Positions 1 to 8,354 of a DNA stretch of 59,006 nucleotides are shown here, piece after piece (position 1 is the stretch's first letter; the number at the start of each line of letters is the position of its first letter). The notes beneath the pieces are model-generated. The model had not been told where the DNA came from, searched no databases, and saw only the letters and a program-made list of their open reading frames with translations. The stretch comes from Pseudomonadota bacterium. Its GTDB lineage: Bacteria; Desulfobacterota; Desulfovibrionia; Desulfovibrionales; Desulfovibrionaceae. Location of the stretch: positions 1 through 59,006 of the forward strand of contig JAHJLB010000047.1 of NCBI GenBank assembly GCA_018822105.1, read 5' to 3'. The position numbers and the translations under genes are program-made.

Positions 1-136
1 AGGACTACAACACGGCCCGGCCCCACACCTCGCTTGGCGGATTGGCCCCAGAGGAATACGGAAGAGCCATGAATGAGGAAAACCTGAACCACCAGAGCCC
101 AAACTTACGGGTGGTATACTCGGCGGGGTAGGGTCA
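1..136 (+). mobile_element. Right end of an IS3-family insertion sequence (partial)
   Basis: The transposase reading frame ends at 129-131, and the next five bases finish with TCA at 134-136. Read from the other strand, the end begins TGACCCTACCCCG, the form expected of an IS3-family terminal repeat starting with TG. Directly after it the reading frame of an interrupted OLD nuclease resumes. The left end and most of the element lie outside the window, so the full inverted repeat and the target duplication cannot be checked. Confidence 0.65.
3..131 (+). CDS. IS3-family transposase (OrfB/integrase core), C-terminal fragment cut by the window edge
   Basis: Only the last 42 codons are visible. 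They read D-Y-N-T-A-R-P-H-T-S-L-G-G-L-A-P-E-E-Y, the conserved C-terminal block of DDE integrase cores (YN..RPH.SLG..TP..Y), which follows the catalytic Glu helix. The DDE triad itself lies upstream of the window. The frame is open from the first base and stops at TAG 129-131. Whether the element is intact cannot be told from this window. Confidence 0.85.
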   Translation, partial: DYNTARPHTSLGGLAPEEYGRAMNEENLNHQSPNLRVVYSAG

Positions 137-1107
137 TCAGCACCCATTCCAGCCACATCGCTCACGAGTGCGAGTTTGGCTCGCTTCGCTATTTTCGGCG
201 TTTACCAGGCGGCGGCAAAACCATCCCGACCTCCTGTGTTGTCAATCTGGAAAACGTGTTTGGTGACGCCCCTGACACCGAGCGCTTTGTGACACGCTAC
301 CTGCGCGTCACCCACTGCGACCTGTTCTTTGCCGACGCAGCCATCTTGATTGAGGGGCCGGCCGAACGCATCCTCGTACCCAACTTTGTGAACTTCAGAC
401 CGGAATTCAAGAAGCTCAAAGAGAGCTACATCACTTGGCTTGAGATCGGCGGCAGCCATGCCCACAAGATGCGCAGTTTGATCGAAAAAATCGGAATCAC
501 CACGCTGGTCATCACCGACATTGACTCCTGCAATGCCGCTGGTGCCAGCGCGCCGCCGGTTCGAGGCGCTGGCTGCACAACCCGCAATACAACTCTGCGG
601 AAATGGTGGCCCGTCATCAATGACCTTGACCCACTCCTCGACAAGCAAGAGCACGAAAAGATTAAAACCTACGTGGATGAGAATTTCTCGATCCGCGTGG
701 CATACCAGTCGCCCGTCCAGGCGAAATTCAAAGGCGAAAACGCCGAGGCGCTTTCCTACACCTTGGAAGACGCGATAGTGATGGCAAACATCGATCTGTT
801 CGAGACCTTGCCGGGGACCGGGCTCATTACAAAATTTCGGAAGGCCATCGTCGATAGCGCCGATCTGACTGCTTTGAGCGTCACACTAAAGGCGGCGCTC
901 AAAGATGGGGATAAAGCCGAGTTCGCGTTGGACCTGCTCGAGATCGAAGACCCCGTTTCACTGAAGCCACCGGCCTATATCAAAGATGGGCTCCTCTGGC
1001 TGGCTTCCCAACTTGAGCGAGAGCAGGTCGAGCTTGGCCTCACGCAGATCGCAGAAAATGAGGATGCGCCGTCGGCAGGTAAAGCTCCTGCGGAGGGCAA
1101 GGCGTGA
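137..1107 (+). pseudogene. OLD-family ATP-dependent nuclease (GajA-like), 5'-truncated by the IS; TOPRIM half retained
   Basis: The frame is open from the IS junction. Its first residues, I-S-T-H-S-S-H-I-A, are the H-loop of an ABC-type ATPase (THS), so the Walker A and signature regions are missing and only the end of the ATPase plus the TOPRIM domain remain. TOPRIM residues are visible: the Glu in ILIEGPAE (about codon 70 of the fragment) and a D-x-D in VITDIDS. A GTG at 256 could serve as an internal start but would give only the TOPRIM part. The stop at 1105-1107 overlaps the GTG start of the downstream UvrD-like helicase, the arrangement of class 2 OLD/Gabija pairs. In those systems the OLD protein is the nicking nuclease and the helicase its partner. 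I infer loss of nuclease function because the ATPase is absent. Confidence 0.75.
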
Positions 1108-3011
1108 ACACCCCTGTCACAACTTCGAACGTCACGCTCGACGATCACGTTGAAGATGAACTGGCCGGCTTCCTCAGCCTTGAAAAACCCACCAGCTTTT
1201 TCCTCTTTGCCGGTGCCGGGTCGGGCAAGACACGTTCGCTGGTGAACGCACTGAACTATTTGGCAAAGACCTACCGGGATGTTCTTCGCCTTCGCGGCCG
1301 ACAGGTCGCCGTCATCACATACACCAATGCTGCCTGCGACGAGATCACCCGCCGAACCGAATACGATCCGCTGTTCGTCGTGCGAACCATCCACAGCTTC
1401 GCATGGTCGCAAATACAGGGGTTCAACTCCGACATCCGCGCCTGGCTGAAAGACAACCTCCAGCGCGAGATCGCTGACCTTCAAGCCGAAGAGGCAAAGG
1501 GCCGAGCGGGCACCAAGGCGTCGACCATCCGCCAAACCCAGATCGAATCCAAGCAGCGACGGTTGGACCGGCTCGCAGACACCAAAACCTTCACGTACAA
1601 CCCCAACGGCGACAACCGGGAGCGTAATTCGCTAAATCACAGCGAGGTCGTTAAGATTTTCTGGACCTTCCTGCTCACAAAGCCGCTCATGCAGCGCATC
1701 TTTGTCGGGAAGTTCCCGTTCCTGTTGATTGATGAGAGTCAGGACACCAGCCGCGCGCTCATTGACGCCCTGTTCGTGTTGCAGAAGACCCATGCAGACC
1801 GCTTTTGCCTCGGCCTAATCGGTGACACGATGCAGCGCATCTATGCGGATGGCAAAGAACGGATTGAAAAGGAGATACCAGAGAGCTGGGGGAGGCCGGA
1901 GAAGAAGCTCAATCACCGCTGCCCGCAGCGTATTGTGCGGCTCATCAATCAAATTCGTGACGGCGCTGACGACCACAAACAGGAGCCGCGCGACGACCGG
2001 CCGGAAGGATGGGCGCGATTGTTTGTTTTTTCAATCGATGTGCCCGACAAACCTGCCTTGGAGCAGAAAGTCCGAGACTACATGGCGGGGTTGACCGACG
2101 ACCAGGATTGGACCAATGCCAGCAAATGCAAAATCCTAACCCTAGAACATCACATGGCAGCCCGGCGGATGGGCTTCTTGAAAATGTTCGAGTCACTGGC
2201 TTCGGTAGAAGAATATCGGACAGGATTTCTCGGCGGCAGCTTTGCACCAACTCGGTTCTTCACCCACTCCGTCCTGCCGCTTGTCACGGCCCAGCAGAAG
2301 GGCGATAAGTTCGCGACGGCAAAGCTGGTACGAGAGAACTCCCCGCTGCTCAGCAAGGACACCTTGAAAGGTCATGACAATCCGATAGCGCAACTTCGCA
2401 TAGCCCAGGCCGCAATCGACAGCTTGATGGCCCTTTGGGCCAGCGGCCAACCCACCTTGGCGGCAATCGCAGCGAACATCGCCGAAACCAACCTGTTTGT
2501 GGTGCCCGACAGTCTCAAAACCGCCTTGGCCGCGAAGCAGGCCACAACGACAGAGACGCCCGATGCTGAAGAGGCGGATCCTGTCAGCGAACAGATCGCG
2601 GCACTTGTGGCGTTCCTCGATTGCTCATTCTCGGAAATAGCGCCGTATGCCGCATATGTGGCGCACGAGGCTCCATTTGATACCCATCAGGGGGTAAAAG
2701 GGTTGGAGTTCGAGCGCGTCATGGTTCTCATGGACGATGGGGAGGCCCGTGGCTTCCGGTTTAGCTTTGACAAGTTGCTCGGTGCCAAAGCGCCCACGGC
2801 CACCGACATCAAAAACGCTCAAGAGGGCAAAGAAACCTCCGTGGATTCCACTCGCCGCCTGTTCTATGTGACCTGCAGTCGCGCTCAATCCAGCTTGGCT
2901 CTCTTGGCCTATTCTGCTGATCCCTCTTCAGCCCGCGCGCACGTCATCGCAAATGGGTGGTTCACCGCCGATGAGATTTTGTTGGAAATTGCTGATCAAA
3001 ACCGCGGGTGA
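1104..3011 (+). CDS. UvrD/Rep-like superfamily 1 helicase, partner of the OLD nuclease (GajB-like)
   Basis: This is a 635-residue SF1A helicase. Visible motifs are Walker A AGAGSGKT (36-43), motif Ia around VITYTNAAC (70-78), Walker B LLIDESQD (207-214), motif III GLIGDTMQRIY, motif V THQGVKGLEF and motif VI in RRLFYVTCSRA. It starts at GTG 1104, four bases inside the preceding OLD gene, with GGAGGG six bases upstream. GajB of Bacillus Gabija is about 490 residues; this one is longer, with charged and Ala-rich insertions, so it may belong to another class 2 OLD-associated clade. The gene looks intact although its partner is broken. GC content and codon use are lower than in proS downstream, consistent with acquisition. 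Confidence 0.8.
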   Translation: MNTPVTTSNVTLDDHVEDELAGFLSLEKPTSFFLFAGAGSGKTRSLVNALNYLAKTYRDVLRLRGRQVAVITYTNAACDEITRRTEYDPLFVVRTIHSFAWSQIQGFNSDIRAWLKDNLQREIADLQAEEAKGRAGTKASTIRQTQIESKQRRLDRLADTKTFTYNPNGDNRERNSLNHSEVVKIFWTFLLTKPLMQRIFVGKFPFLLIDESQDTSRALIDALFVLQKTHADRFCLGLIGDTMQRIYADGKERIEKEIPESWGRPEKKLNHRCPQRIVRLINQIRDGADDHKQEPRDDRPEGWARLFVFSIDVPDKPALEQKVRDYMAGLTDDQDWTNASKCKILTLEHHMAARRMGFLKMFESLASVEEYRTGFLGGSFAPTRFFTHSVLPLVTAQQKGDKFATAKLVRENSPLLSKDTLKGHDNPIAQLRIAQAAIDSLMALWASGQPTLAAIAANIAETNLFVVPDSLKTALAAKQATTTETPDAEEADPVSEQIAALVAFLDCSFSEIAPYAAYVAHEAPFDTHQGVKGLEFERVMVLMDDGEARGFRFSFDKLLGAKAPTATDIKNAQEGKETSVDSTRRLFYVTCSRAQSSLALLAYSADPSSARAHVIANGWFTADEILLEIADQNRG

Positions 3012-3538
3012 GCGGCGGTTGCCGCTACATCCTGCTCATGTCGCAGAACAGCACACTTTCCGAACAATCATAGGATGTGAAAAATCGTTTTGGACGGCAG
3101 CCCTGGGATCCTCGGTCACCTCAGCTGACACCGCGTTTGTGGGGAGCTTTTCCCCCGGCTACACCGCCAGTCATTCTCCACCCCCCCCCCCACGCAGAAA
3201 GGGGACCACCGCGTCTTGCGCCGACAGGCATCCTGACCTTTTGCTTCCCTTTGAAGGATAGGCTAGAATGCCTTCAGAAGGGTCTTGGAGCAAAGATGTC
3301 CGCAGAGGGATTCTTCCATTTCATCCCAGTTCGAGGCAGCTTGGACACTCTTTACGTGTCCCGTGTGTGTCCCGAAATATCAAAAATGACCGGGGAAGTG
3401 TCGACGTAAACTCTTGAAGTAAAAAATAATTCTTTAAAAACAACTAGTGACGTTGGGGGGGAATCATTCCCCCCGGCGGGGCCAAGGGGCGGAGCCCCTT
3501 GGGGTACGGTCACACATTACTATTTGAGGAGTACACGC
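3012..3538. other. Non-coding stretch at the right border of the accessory segment
   Basis: These 527 bases contain no convincing gene. Readable features are a poly-C run near 3179-3190, an AT-rich patch at about 3405-3450 (long A/T runs, unlike the high-GC surroundings), and a pair of palindromes at 3455-3504 listed separately. There is no tRNA or other obvious attachment site. The change from about 55% GC to the roughly 70% GC of proS happens here, so this is the likely edge of the acquired segment. The proS promoter should also lie here; the AT-rich patch is the best place for it, but I see no clean -35/-10 pair. Confidence 0.5.
3455..3504. repeat. Dispersed palindromic repeat, copy 1
   Basis: Two adjacent inverted repeats occur here. 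GGGGGG and CCCCCC flank AATCATT at 3456-3474, and CCAAGGGGC and GCCCCTTGG flank GGA at 3482-3502. The second unit recurs at 6671-6726 and 33304-33338, always between genes, which marks it as a dispersed extragenic palindrome. It could also fold as a transcription stop ahead of proS, but there is no T tract. Confidence 0.6.
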
Positions 3539-5284
3539 ATGCGTTTGTCCCGCACCTATGTTCCGACGTTGAAGGAAGTCCCGGCCGAGGCCGAGGTGGT
3601 GAGCCACCGCTTGTTGTTGCGCGCCGGGTTCATCCGCAAGCTCACGGCGGGCATCTACACCTATCTGCCCCTGGGGCTGAAGACCCTGAACAAGGTGGCG
3701 GACATCGTGCGCCAGGAGATGGACCGCGCGGGCGCGCAGGAGATCCTCATGCCCATGGTGCAGCCGGGCGACCTCTGGCGCGAGACCGGGCGCTGGGAGT
3801 TCTACGGCAAGGAGCTGCTGCGCTTCCGCGACCGCCACGACCGCGACTACTGCCTGGGACCCACGCACGAGGAGGTGGTCACGGACCTGGTGCGCGGCGA
3901 GGTGCGCTCCTACCGCCAGCTGCCCATCAACCTCTACCAGATCCAGACCAAGTTCCGCGACGAGATCCGCCCGCGCTTCGGGCTCATGCGCGGGCGCGAG
4001 TTCGTCATGAAGGACGCCTATTCCTTTGACCGCGACGAGGCCGGGGCCGACGCCAGCTACCGCGCCATGTACGACGCCTACAAGGCCATCTTCCGCCGCC
4101 TGGGCCTGGAGTTCCGGCCCGTGGAGGCCGACTCCGGCTCCATCGGCGGCAGCTTCAGCCACGAGTTCATGGTCCTGGCCGACACCGGCGAGGACACCAT
4201 AGCGGTGTGCCAGGCCTGCGAGTACGCGGCCAACATGGAGAAGGCCGAGGTGGTCTCGCCCGTGGACAAGTGCAACTGCGGCGGCGACTGCGGCCCGGCC
4301 AAGGAGATTCCGACCCCCGGCAGGCACACGGTGGAGGAGGTCTGCGAGTATCTGGAGATCGACGCCAGCGCCCTCGTCAAGACCCTGCTCTTTGATGTGG
4401 ACGGGGCGCCCGTGGCCGGCCTGGTGCGTGGCGACCGCGAGCTGAACGAGGTCAAGCTCAAGAACCACCTGGGCGCCACGGAGGTCAAGCTGGCCACCCC
4501 GGAGCAGGTGCAGGCCTGGACCGGCGCGCCCGTGGGTTTTGCCGGGCCTGTGGGCCTGCAGGTCCAGGGCCTCAGGATCATCGCCGACCGCGAGCTGGAC
4601 TTTGACTGCGGCTGGGTGGTGGGGGCCAACAAGGCCGATGCGCACCTGAAGAGCGTGGACCTGAGGCGCGACGCCAAGGTGGACGCCTACACCGACCTGC
4701 GCAACATCACCGAGGGCGACCGCTGCCCGCGCTGCGGCGGGGCCATCGGCTTCCGGCGCGGCATCGAGGTGGGCCACGTGTTCAAGCTGGGGCTCAAGTA
4801 TTCCCAGGCCATGAACGCCACCTTCCTGGACGAGAACGGCAAGGATCAGACCATGGTCATGGGCTGCTACGGCATCGGGGTCTCGCGCATCGTGGCCTCG
4901 GCCATCGAGCAGAACCACGACGCCGAGGGCATCAAGTTCCCGCCGTCCATGGCGCCCTTCGAGGTGGCCCTGCTGTCCCTGGGCGGCAAGGACCAGGAGG
5001 TCGTCGAGGCCGCGGACAGGCTCTACGCGGAGCTCGTGGCCGCGGGCGTTGAGGTGCTCTATGATGACCGCGACGAGCGGCCCGGCAGCAAGTTCAAGGA
5101 CGCGGACCTCATGGGCATGCCCATGCAGCTGGTGCTGGGCGGCAAGGGGCTGAAGAACGGCATCATCGAGGCCAAGGACCGCCGCACCGGCGAGAAGCGC
5201 GAGCTGAAATTGGCGGACTTCGCCCGCGAGTTCGCTGACTGGCGGCGCAGCGTGCGCCAGGGCTGGGGCCTGGGCATCGAATAG
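3539..5284 (+). CDS. proS: Prolyl-tRNA synthetase (bacterial type with editing insertion)
   Basis: The 581-residue class II synthetase charges tRNA-Pro. In order I see the catalytic core with GPTHEE (107-112) and the motif 2 segment [12 protein letters not shown] (137-148) plus [12 protein letters not shown], then the editing (INS) domain at about 225-400 that clears mischarged alanine, motif 3 with GCYGIGVSR near 445, and a C-terminal anticodon-binding domain. The length fits the bacterial family. ATG 3539 is preferred over the in-frame TTG at 3524 because TGAGGAG lies 8 bases before it and homologues begin with MR-S. It is the first high-GC gene after the accessory segment and sits 7 bases upstream of an M48 lipoprotein gene. 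Confidence 0.97.
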   Translation: MRLSRTYVPTLKEVPAEAEVVSHRLLLRAGFIRKLTAGIYTYLPLGLKTLNKVADIVRQEMDRAGAQEILMPMVQPGDLWRETGRWEFYGKELLRFRDRHDRDYCLGPTHEEVVTDLVRGEVRSYRQLPINLYQIQTKFRDEIRPRFGLMRGREFVMKDAYSFDRDEAGADASYRAMYDAYKAIFRRLGLEFRPVEADSGSIGGSFSHEFMVLADTGEDTIAVCQACEYAANMEKAEVVSPVDKCNCGGDCGPAKEIPTPGRHTVEEVCEYLEIDASALVKTLLFDVDGAPVAGLVRGDRELNEVKLKNHLGATEVKLATPEQVQAWTGAPVGFAGPVGLQVQGLRIIADRELDFDCGWVVGANKADAHLKSVDLRRDAKVDAYTDLRNITEGDRCPRCGGAIGFRRGIEVGHVFKLGLKYSQAMNATFLDENGKDQTMVMGCYGIGVSRIVASAIEQNHDAEGIKFPPSMAPFEVALLSLGGKDQEVVEAADRLYAELVAAGVEVLYDDRDERPGSKFKDADLMGMPMQLVLGGKGLKNGIIEAKDRRTGEKRELKLADFAREFADWRRSVRQGWGLGIE

Positions 5285-5291
5285 GCGGGAG

Positions 5292-6308
5292 ATGCGCGCG
5301 CGGGGCCTGCTCCTCCGGCTTCCGGCCGTTTTTGCCCTGCTGCTGCTGGCGGCTTGCGCCGCCGGGCGGCAGCAGCAGCCCGTTGCGGCGCTTTCGCCGG
5401 AGGCCAAACGAGAGGCCGGGATCCAGCGCGACTTCGCCGCGGAGTCCTTCTACGAGCGCCTGGAGCGGCTGCACGTTGTGGGCTTTCCGCTCCTGACCGC
5501 CAACGAGCCCCTGTGCCGCCAGCGCGGCAGGACGCGCCAGACCCTGGGCCTTGCGGCGGAGTACTTCAACCGCCGGGACAGCGGGGAGTGGTTCGATTCC
5601 CTGCGCAAGGTCTGGGGCGTGGACGAGAACACCATCGTGGTGGTCAGCGTCATGCCCGGCGGCCCCGCAGCCAAAGCCGGGGTCAGGCGGGGCGACGTGC
5701 TCCAGACGGCCAACGGCGTTGCGCGCGACCTCTCCGGCCAGCGGGTCAACGTGACCCAGGCCCTGGACAACCTGTCGGCAAAAGGCCCCGTGGTCCTCAT
5801 GCTGCTGCGCGCCGGGAAGCCCCTTGCGGTGACCATCCCGGCGCCGGTGGACATCTGCGAGACGACCTTCCGCGTCCTCATCGGGGACTCGGTGAACGCC
5901 TTTGCCGACGGCAGGCATGTGGCCGCCACCTACGGCATCATGAACCTATTCGCCAAGGACGAGGACCTGGCCGTGGTGCTGGGGCACGAGCTGGCCCACA
6001 ACATCCTCGGGCATGTGCGGAAGGACGCCTCCGGCAAGACCGTCAGGACCGCCACCCCGGAAACGGAGTCCGAGGCCGATGCCGTGGGCCTGTATTTCAC
6101 GGCGCGGGCGGGGTTCAACATCGAGAACGCCCCGAACGTCTGGCGGCGCATGGCGGCCCAGAATCCGGCGCACATCCGGTCCGGGGCGGTCCACCCGTCC
6201 TCGGCCTCCCGGTTTGTGGATCTGGAGGCCGTGCGCGACGAGATCCTCATGCGGCAGGCCGCAGGGTTGCCGCTCATCCCCAGGCCGCGGGTCGCGCCGG
6301 GGCCGTGA
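5292..6308 (+). CDS. Lipoprotein with PDZ and M48 zinc metallopeptidase domains
   Basis: The 338-residue protein begins with a lipoprotein signal whose lipobox L-A-A-C puts the lipidated Cys at residue 22, so it should be membrane-anchored. A PDZ-like segment follows (about 110-180, with VMPGGPAAKAGVRRGD). The peptidase part has the zinc motif HELAH (232-236) and the third-ligand region ESEAD (259-263). This matches Desulfovibrio M48 peptidases with a PDZ domain, which probably act in envelope protein quality control; the substrate is unknown. It lies 7 bases after proS and is probably co-transcribed. No transmembrane segment is seen after the lipobox. Confidence 0.88.
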   Translation: MRARGLLLRLPAVFALLLLAACAAGRQQQPVAALSPEAKREAGIQRDFAAESFYERLERLHVVGFPLLTANEPLCRQRGRTRQTLGLAAEYFNRRDSGEWFDSLRKVWGVDENTIVVVSVMPGGPAAKAGVRRGDVLQTANGVARDLSGQRVNVTQALDNLSAKGPVVLMLLRAGKPLAVTIPAPVDICETTFRVLIGDSVNAFADGRHVAATYGIMNLFAKDEDLAVVLGHELAHNILGHVRKDASGKTVRTATPETESEADAVGLYFTARAGFNIENAPNVWRRMAAQNPAHIRSGAVHPSSASRFVDLEAVRDEILMRQAAGLPLIPRPRVAPGP

Positions 6309-6668
6309 GCCGACGCCAGCCCGGCCTGCTCCTCCGCATACCTCCAGCCCCCGCGCATCGACCCTGTCCACCGGGGCATCAACGCGAGTCGCCGCGCCGG
6401 TCGCTGTCGCCGTCCTTGTCGCGCAGGGGGCCGGCCAGCGGCAGGCCCGGGCCACGAGCCCGCCGCCGCGCTTCTCCAGGCGCTGGCCGCCTTCGCCGCA
6501 GGGGTACTGGATGCGGCGGCCATCGGGGGAGATCGACGCACGTGGCAGGCCGGAGGGCTCGTCATGGAACCGCGTCGCGGCCTCGCCGCGAACCGTGTGC
6601 TCGACCTTCAGGGTGCGGAAGCCGGCCTTGTCGTGGCCGTACTGGCGGTGGTTCGGGACATGCTCCGC
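6309..6668 (-). pseudogene. Decayed Rhs/YD-repeat protein fragment
   Basis: On the minus strand, from about 6660 downward, the translation reads QYGHDKAGFRTLKVEH, then TRFH, then ISPDGRRIQY and GEGGQRLEKR. This is the pattern of Rhs (YD) repeats: G-Y-D..G.....V.G..TRF.YD....L..I.PDGR...Y.YG..G.R..K. The match continues in a different frame (PLRDKDGDSD; then MRGGWRYAEEQAG), so at least two frameshifts have occurred, and there is no start or full domain. I therefore read this otherwise gene-free stretch as a remnant of an Rhs toxin/wall-associated repeat gene. The assignment rests on pattern recognition only. Confidence 0.45.
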
Positions 6669-6670
6669 AG

Positions 6671-6726
6671 GCCAAGGGGCGTTGCCCCTTTGAACCCCAT
6701 TGAGGGGGTCCGGGGCGGAGCCCCTG
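6671..6726. repeat. Dispersed palindromic repeat, copy 2
   Basis: GCCAAGGGGC, GTT and GCCCCTTT form one hairpin; ACCCCATTGAGGGGGT forms a second; GGGGCGGAGCCCC forms a third. The first unit matches 3481-3502 and 33304-33323. It sits exactly where the Rhs-like remnant stops being readable, so it may mark a recombination or deletion border. The remaining bases to 6923 hold the upstream region of xseA. They contain a TTGACA at 6834-6839 but no convincing -10 partner. Confidence 0.6.
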
Positions 6727-6923
6727 GTCAGGGCATCTGGGGCCGCCCATCGCAAATGGACCATTGTACTCCCGGTTTTGGGCGCGGACAATAATCACCT
6801 GCATTTGGCCGCAAAAAGGACGAGAATTCCCGGTTGACAGGGTTTGGGGCAAGTCGGGCCTGGCGTTGCCCGGTCCAGGCGGATTTGGACAGCCGAGGCA
6901 TTTCGGGATAGAGTCTCCGCACC

Positions 6924-8354
6924 ATGTCGCACATCCTCTCCGTCACCGATCTCACCCAGGCCCTCAAGGACGTGCTTGAGGCCGAGTTCCCCTTTGTATG
7001 GGTGCGCGGCCAGGTGACCAACCTGGCGCGGCCGGGTTCCGGGCACCTGTATTTCACCCTGTCGGATTCCGGGGCGGCCCTGCCGGTGGTCTGGTTCAAG
7101 AACAGCCAGGGGCGCGGCGGCAGGGGCGGGAGCGGTTCCGGCGGCAGGCCCGGCGGCGAGGCCATCGATCCCCTCACCGGCGAGGTGCTGGAGCCTGGGC
7201 GCGACGTGGCCGCGGAACTGGCCGACGGCCAGGAGGTGCTGGCGGCCGGTCGCGTGACGGTCTACGCCGCGCGCGGCGCGTACCAGCTGGTGGCCGAACT
7301 GGTGCAGCAAAGCGGCGTCTCGGACCTGGCCCTGGCCTTTGAGGCCTTAAAACACAAGCTGGAGGCCAAGGGCTATTTCGATGCGGCGCGCAAGCGGCCC
7401 ATTGCCCCGAGCCCGGCCCGCGTGGCGCTCATCACTTCGCCCCAGGGCGCTGCGGTGCGCGATTTCCTGCGCCTGGCCCAGGGGCGCGGCACAGGGGCCA
7501 GCATCCGCATCCATCCCGCCCTGGTGCAGGGCGCGGCGGCCCCGGCCCAGCTGGCGGCGCAGCTCGACGCCGTGAACGCCGACGGCTGGGCCGAGGTGGT
7601 GGCGCTCATCCGGGGGGGCGGCAGCCTGGAGGACCTCTGGGCCTTCAACACGGAGGTGGTGGCCGAGGCCGTGTTCCGCTCGCGCATCCCCGTGGTCACG
7701 GGTGTGGGCCACGAGCCGGACGTGAGCATTGCCGACTATGTTGCCGACAGGCGCTTCGCCACGCCCTCGGCCGTGGCCTCTGGCCTCTGGCCCCTGCGCG
7801 CGGACCTGATGCAGGCCGTGGACGGCCTGGAGGCCGACCTGGCGCGGGCCTTTGCCGCGCACCTGGAGCGCAAGGACAGGCAGCTTTCGGAGCTGCGGCG
7901 GGCCTTGTCCTGGCTTTCGCCGGCCCGGCGGCTCGCGCGCCTGGACGAGGCCTGGGTTGACCTGTCGCGGCGGCTTGCCGGCGCAGGGGGCCGGCTGCTG
8001 TCTGTGCGGCGGGAGCGCCTGGCCGCTGTGGTGCGCCATCTTTCCCGGGCCTTTGGCCCGGCGGCGGTCTGCGCCCGCCAGGAGCAGGTCCAGGCGCTGT
8101 CGGAGCGCGCCAGCCTGAGCGCAGGCCTGGCCCTGGCCGGGGCCGGGCGCCAGGTGGAGGTGCTGGCCGCGCGCCTGGCCGGGCTGGACCCCGAGGGGCC
8201 GCTCAGGCGCGGCTACAGCCTGGTGCGCGTGGAGCGCACGGGCCGTTTTTTGCGCTCCACAGCGGAGGTGGCCCCGGGCGACCGCCTGGGCGTGCGCACG
8301 GCGGATGGCGAAGTGGCGGCCGTGGTGGCGGAAGCGGAAAAGGGGAGGATCTGA
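6924..8354 (+). CDS. xseA: Exodeoxyribonuclease VII large subunit
   Basis: The 476-residue protein is the catalytic subunit of exonuclease VII, which degrades single-stranded DNA from both ends together with XseB. The N-terminal OB-fold is clear (VRGQVTNLARPGSGHLYFTL, about 28-47), followed by the catalytic core (ALITSPQGAAVRDF, IRGGGSLEDLWAFN, PVVTGVGHEPD..IADYVADRRFATPSA) and a long helical C-terminal part. Unusually, the OB-fold carries a Gly/Ser/Arg-rich insertion (about 60-80), followed by a stretch that probably lengthens a loop. The stop overlaps the start of the M23 peptidase gene by one base, and xseB follows two genes later. Confidence 0.95.
   Translation: MSHILSVTDLTQALKDVLEAEFPFVWVRGQVTNLARPGSGHLYFTLSDSGAALPVVWFKNSQGRGGRGGSGSGGRPGGEAIDPLTGEVLEPGRDVAAELADGQEVLAAGRVTVYAARGAYQLVAELVQQSGVSDLALAFEALKHKLEAKGYFDAARKRPIAPSPARVALITSPQGAAVRDFLRLAQGRGTGASIRIHPALVQGAAAPAQLAAQLDAVNADGWAEVVALIRGGGSLEDLWAFNTEVVAEAVFRSRIPVVTGVGHEPDVSIADYVADRRFATPSAVASGLWPLRADLMQAVDGLEADLARAFAAHLERKDRQLSELRRALSWLSPARRLARLDEAWVDLSRRLAGAGGRLLSVRRERLAAVVRHLSRAFGPAAVCARQEQVQALSERASLSAGLALAGAGRQVEVLAARLAGLDPEGPLRRGYSLVRVERTGRFLRSTAEVAPGDRLGVRTADGEVAAVVAEAEKGRI

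Noticed and set aside
3077-3409. A 110-residue open frame in the region between the helicase and proS
   Set aside because: Pro/Arg-rich, crosses the poly-C run, and has no ribosome-binding site or recognisable pattern.
3464-5407. A 647-codon minus-strand open frame opposite proS
   Set aside because: Same antisense composition; proS motifs are unambiguous.
6834-6862. Promoter TTGACA upstream of xseA
   Set aside because: No acceptable -10 sequence at 16-18 bases; only the -35 half is present.
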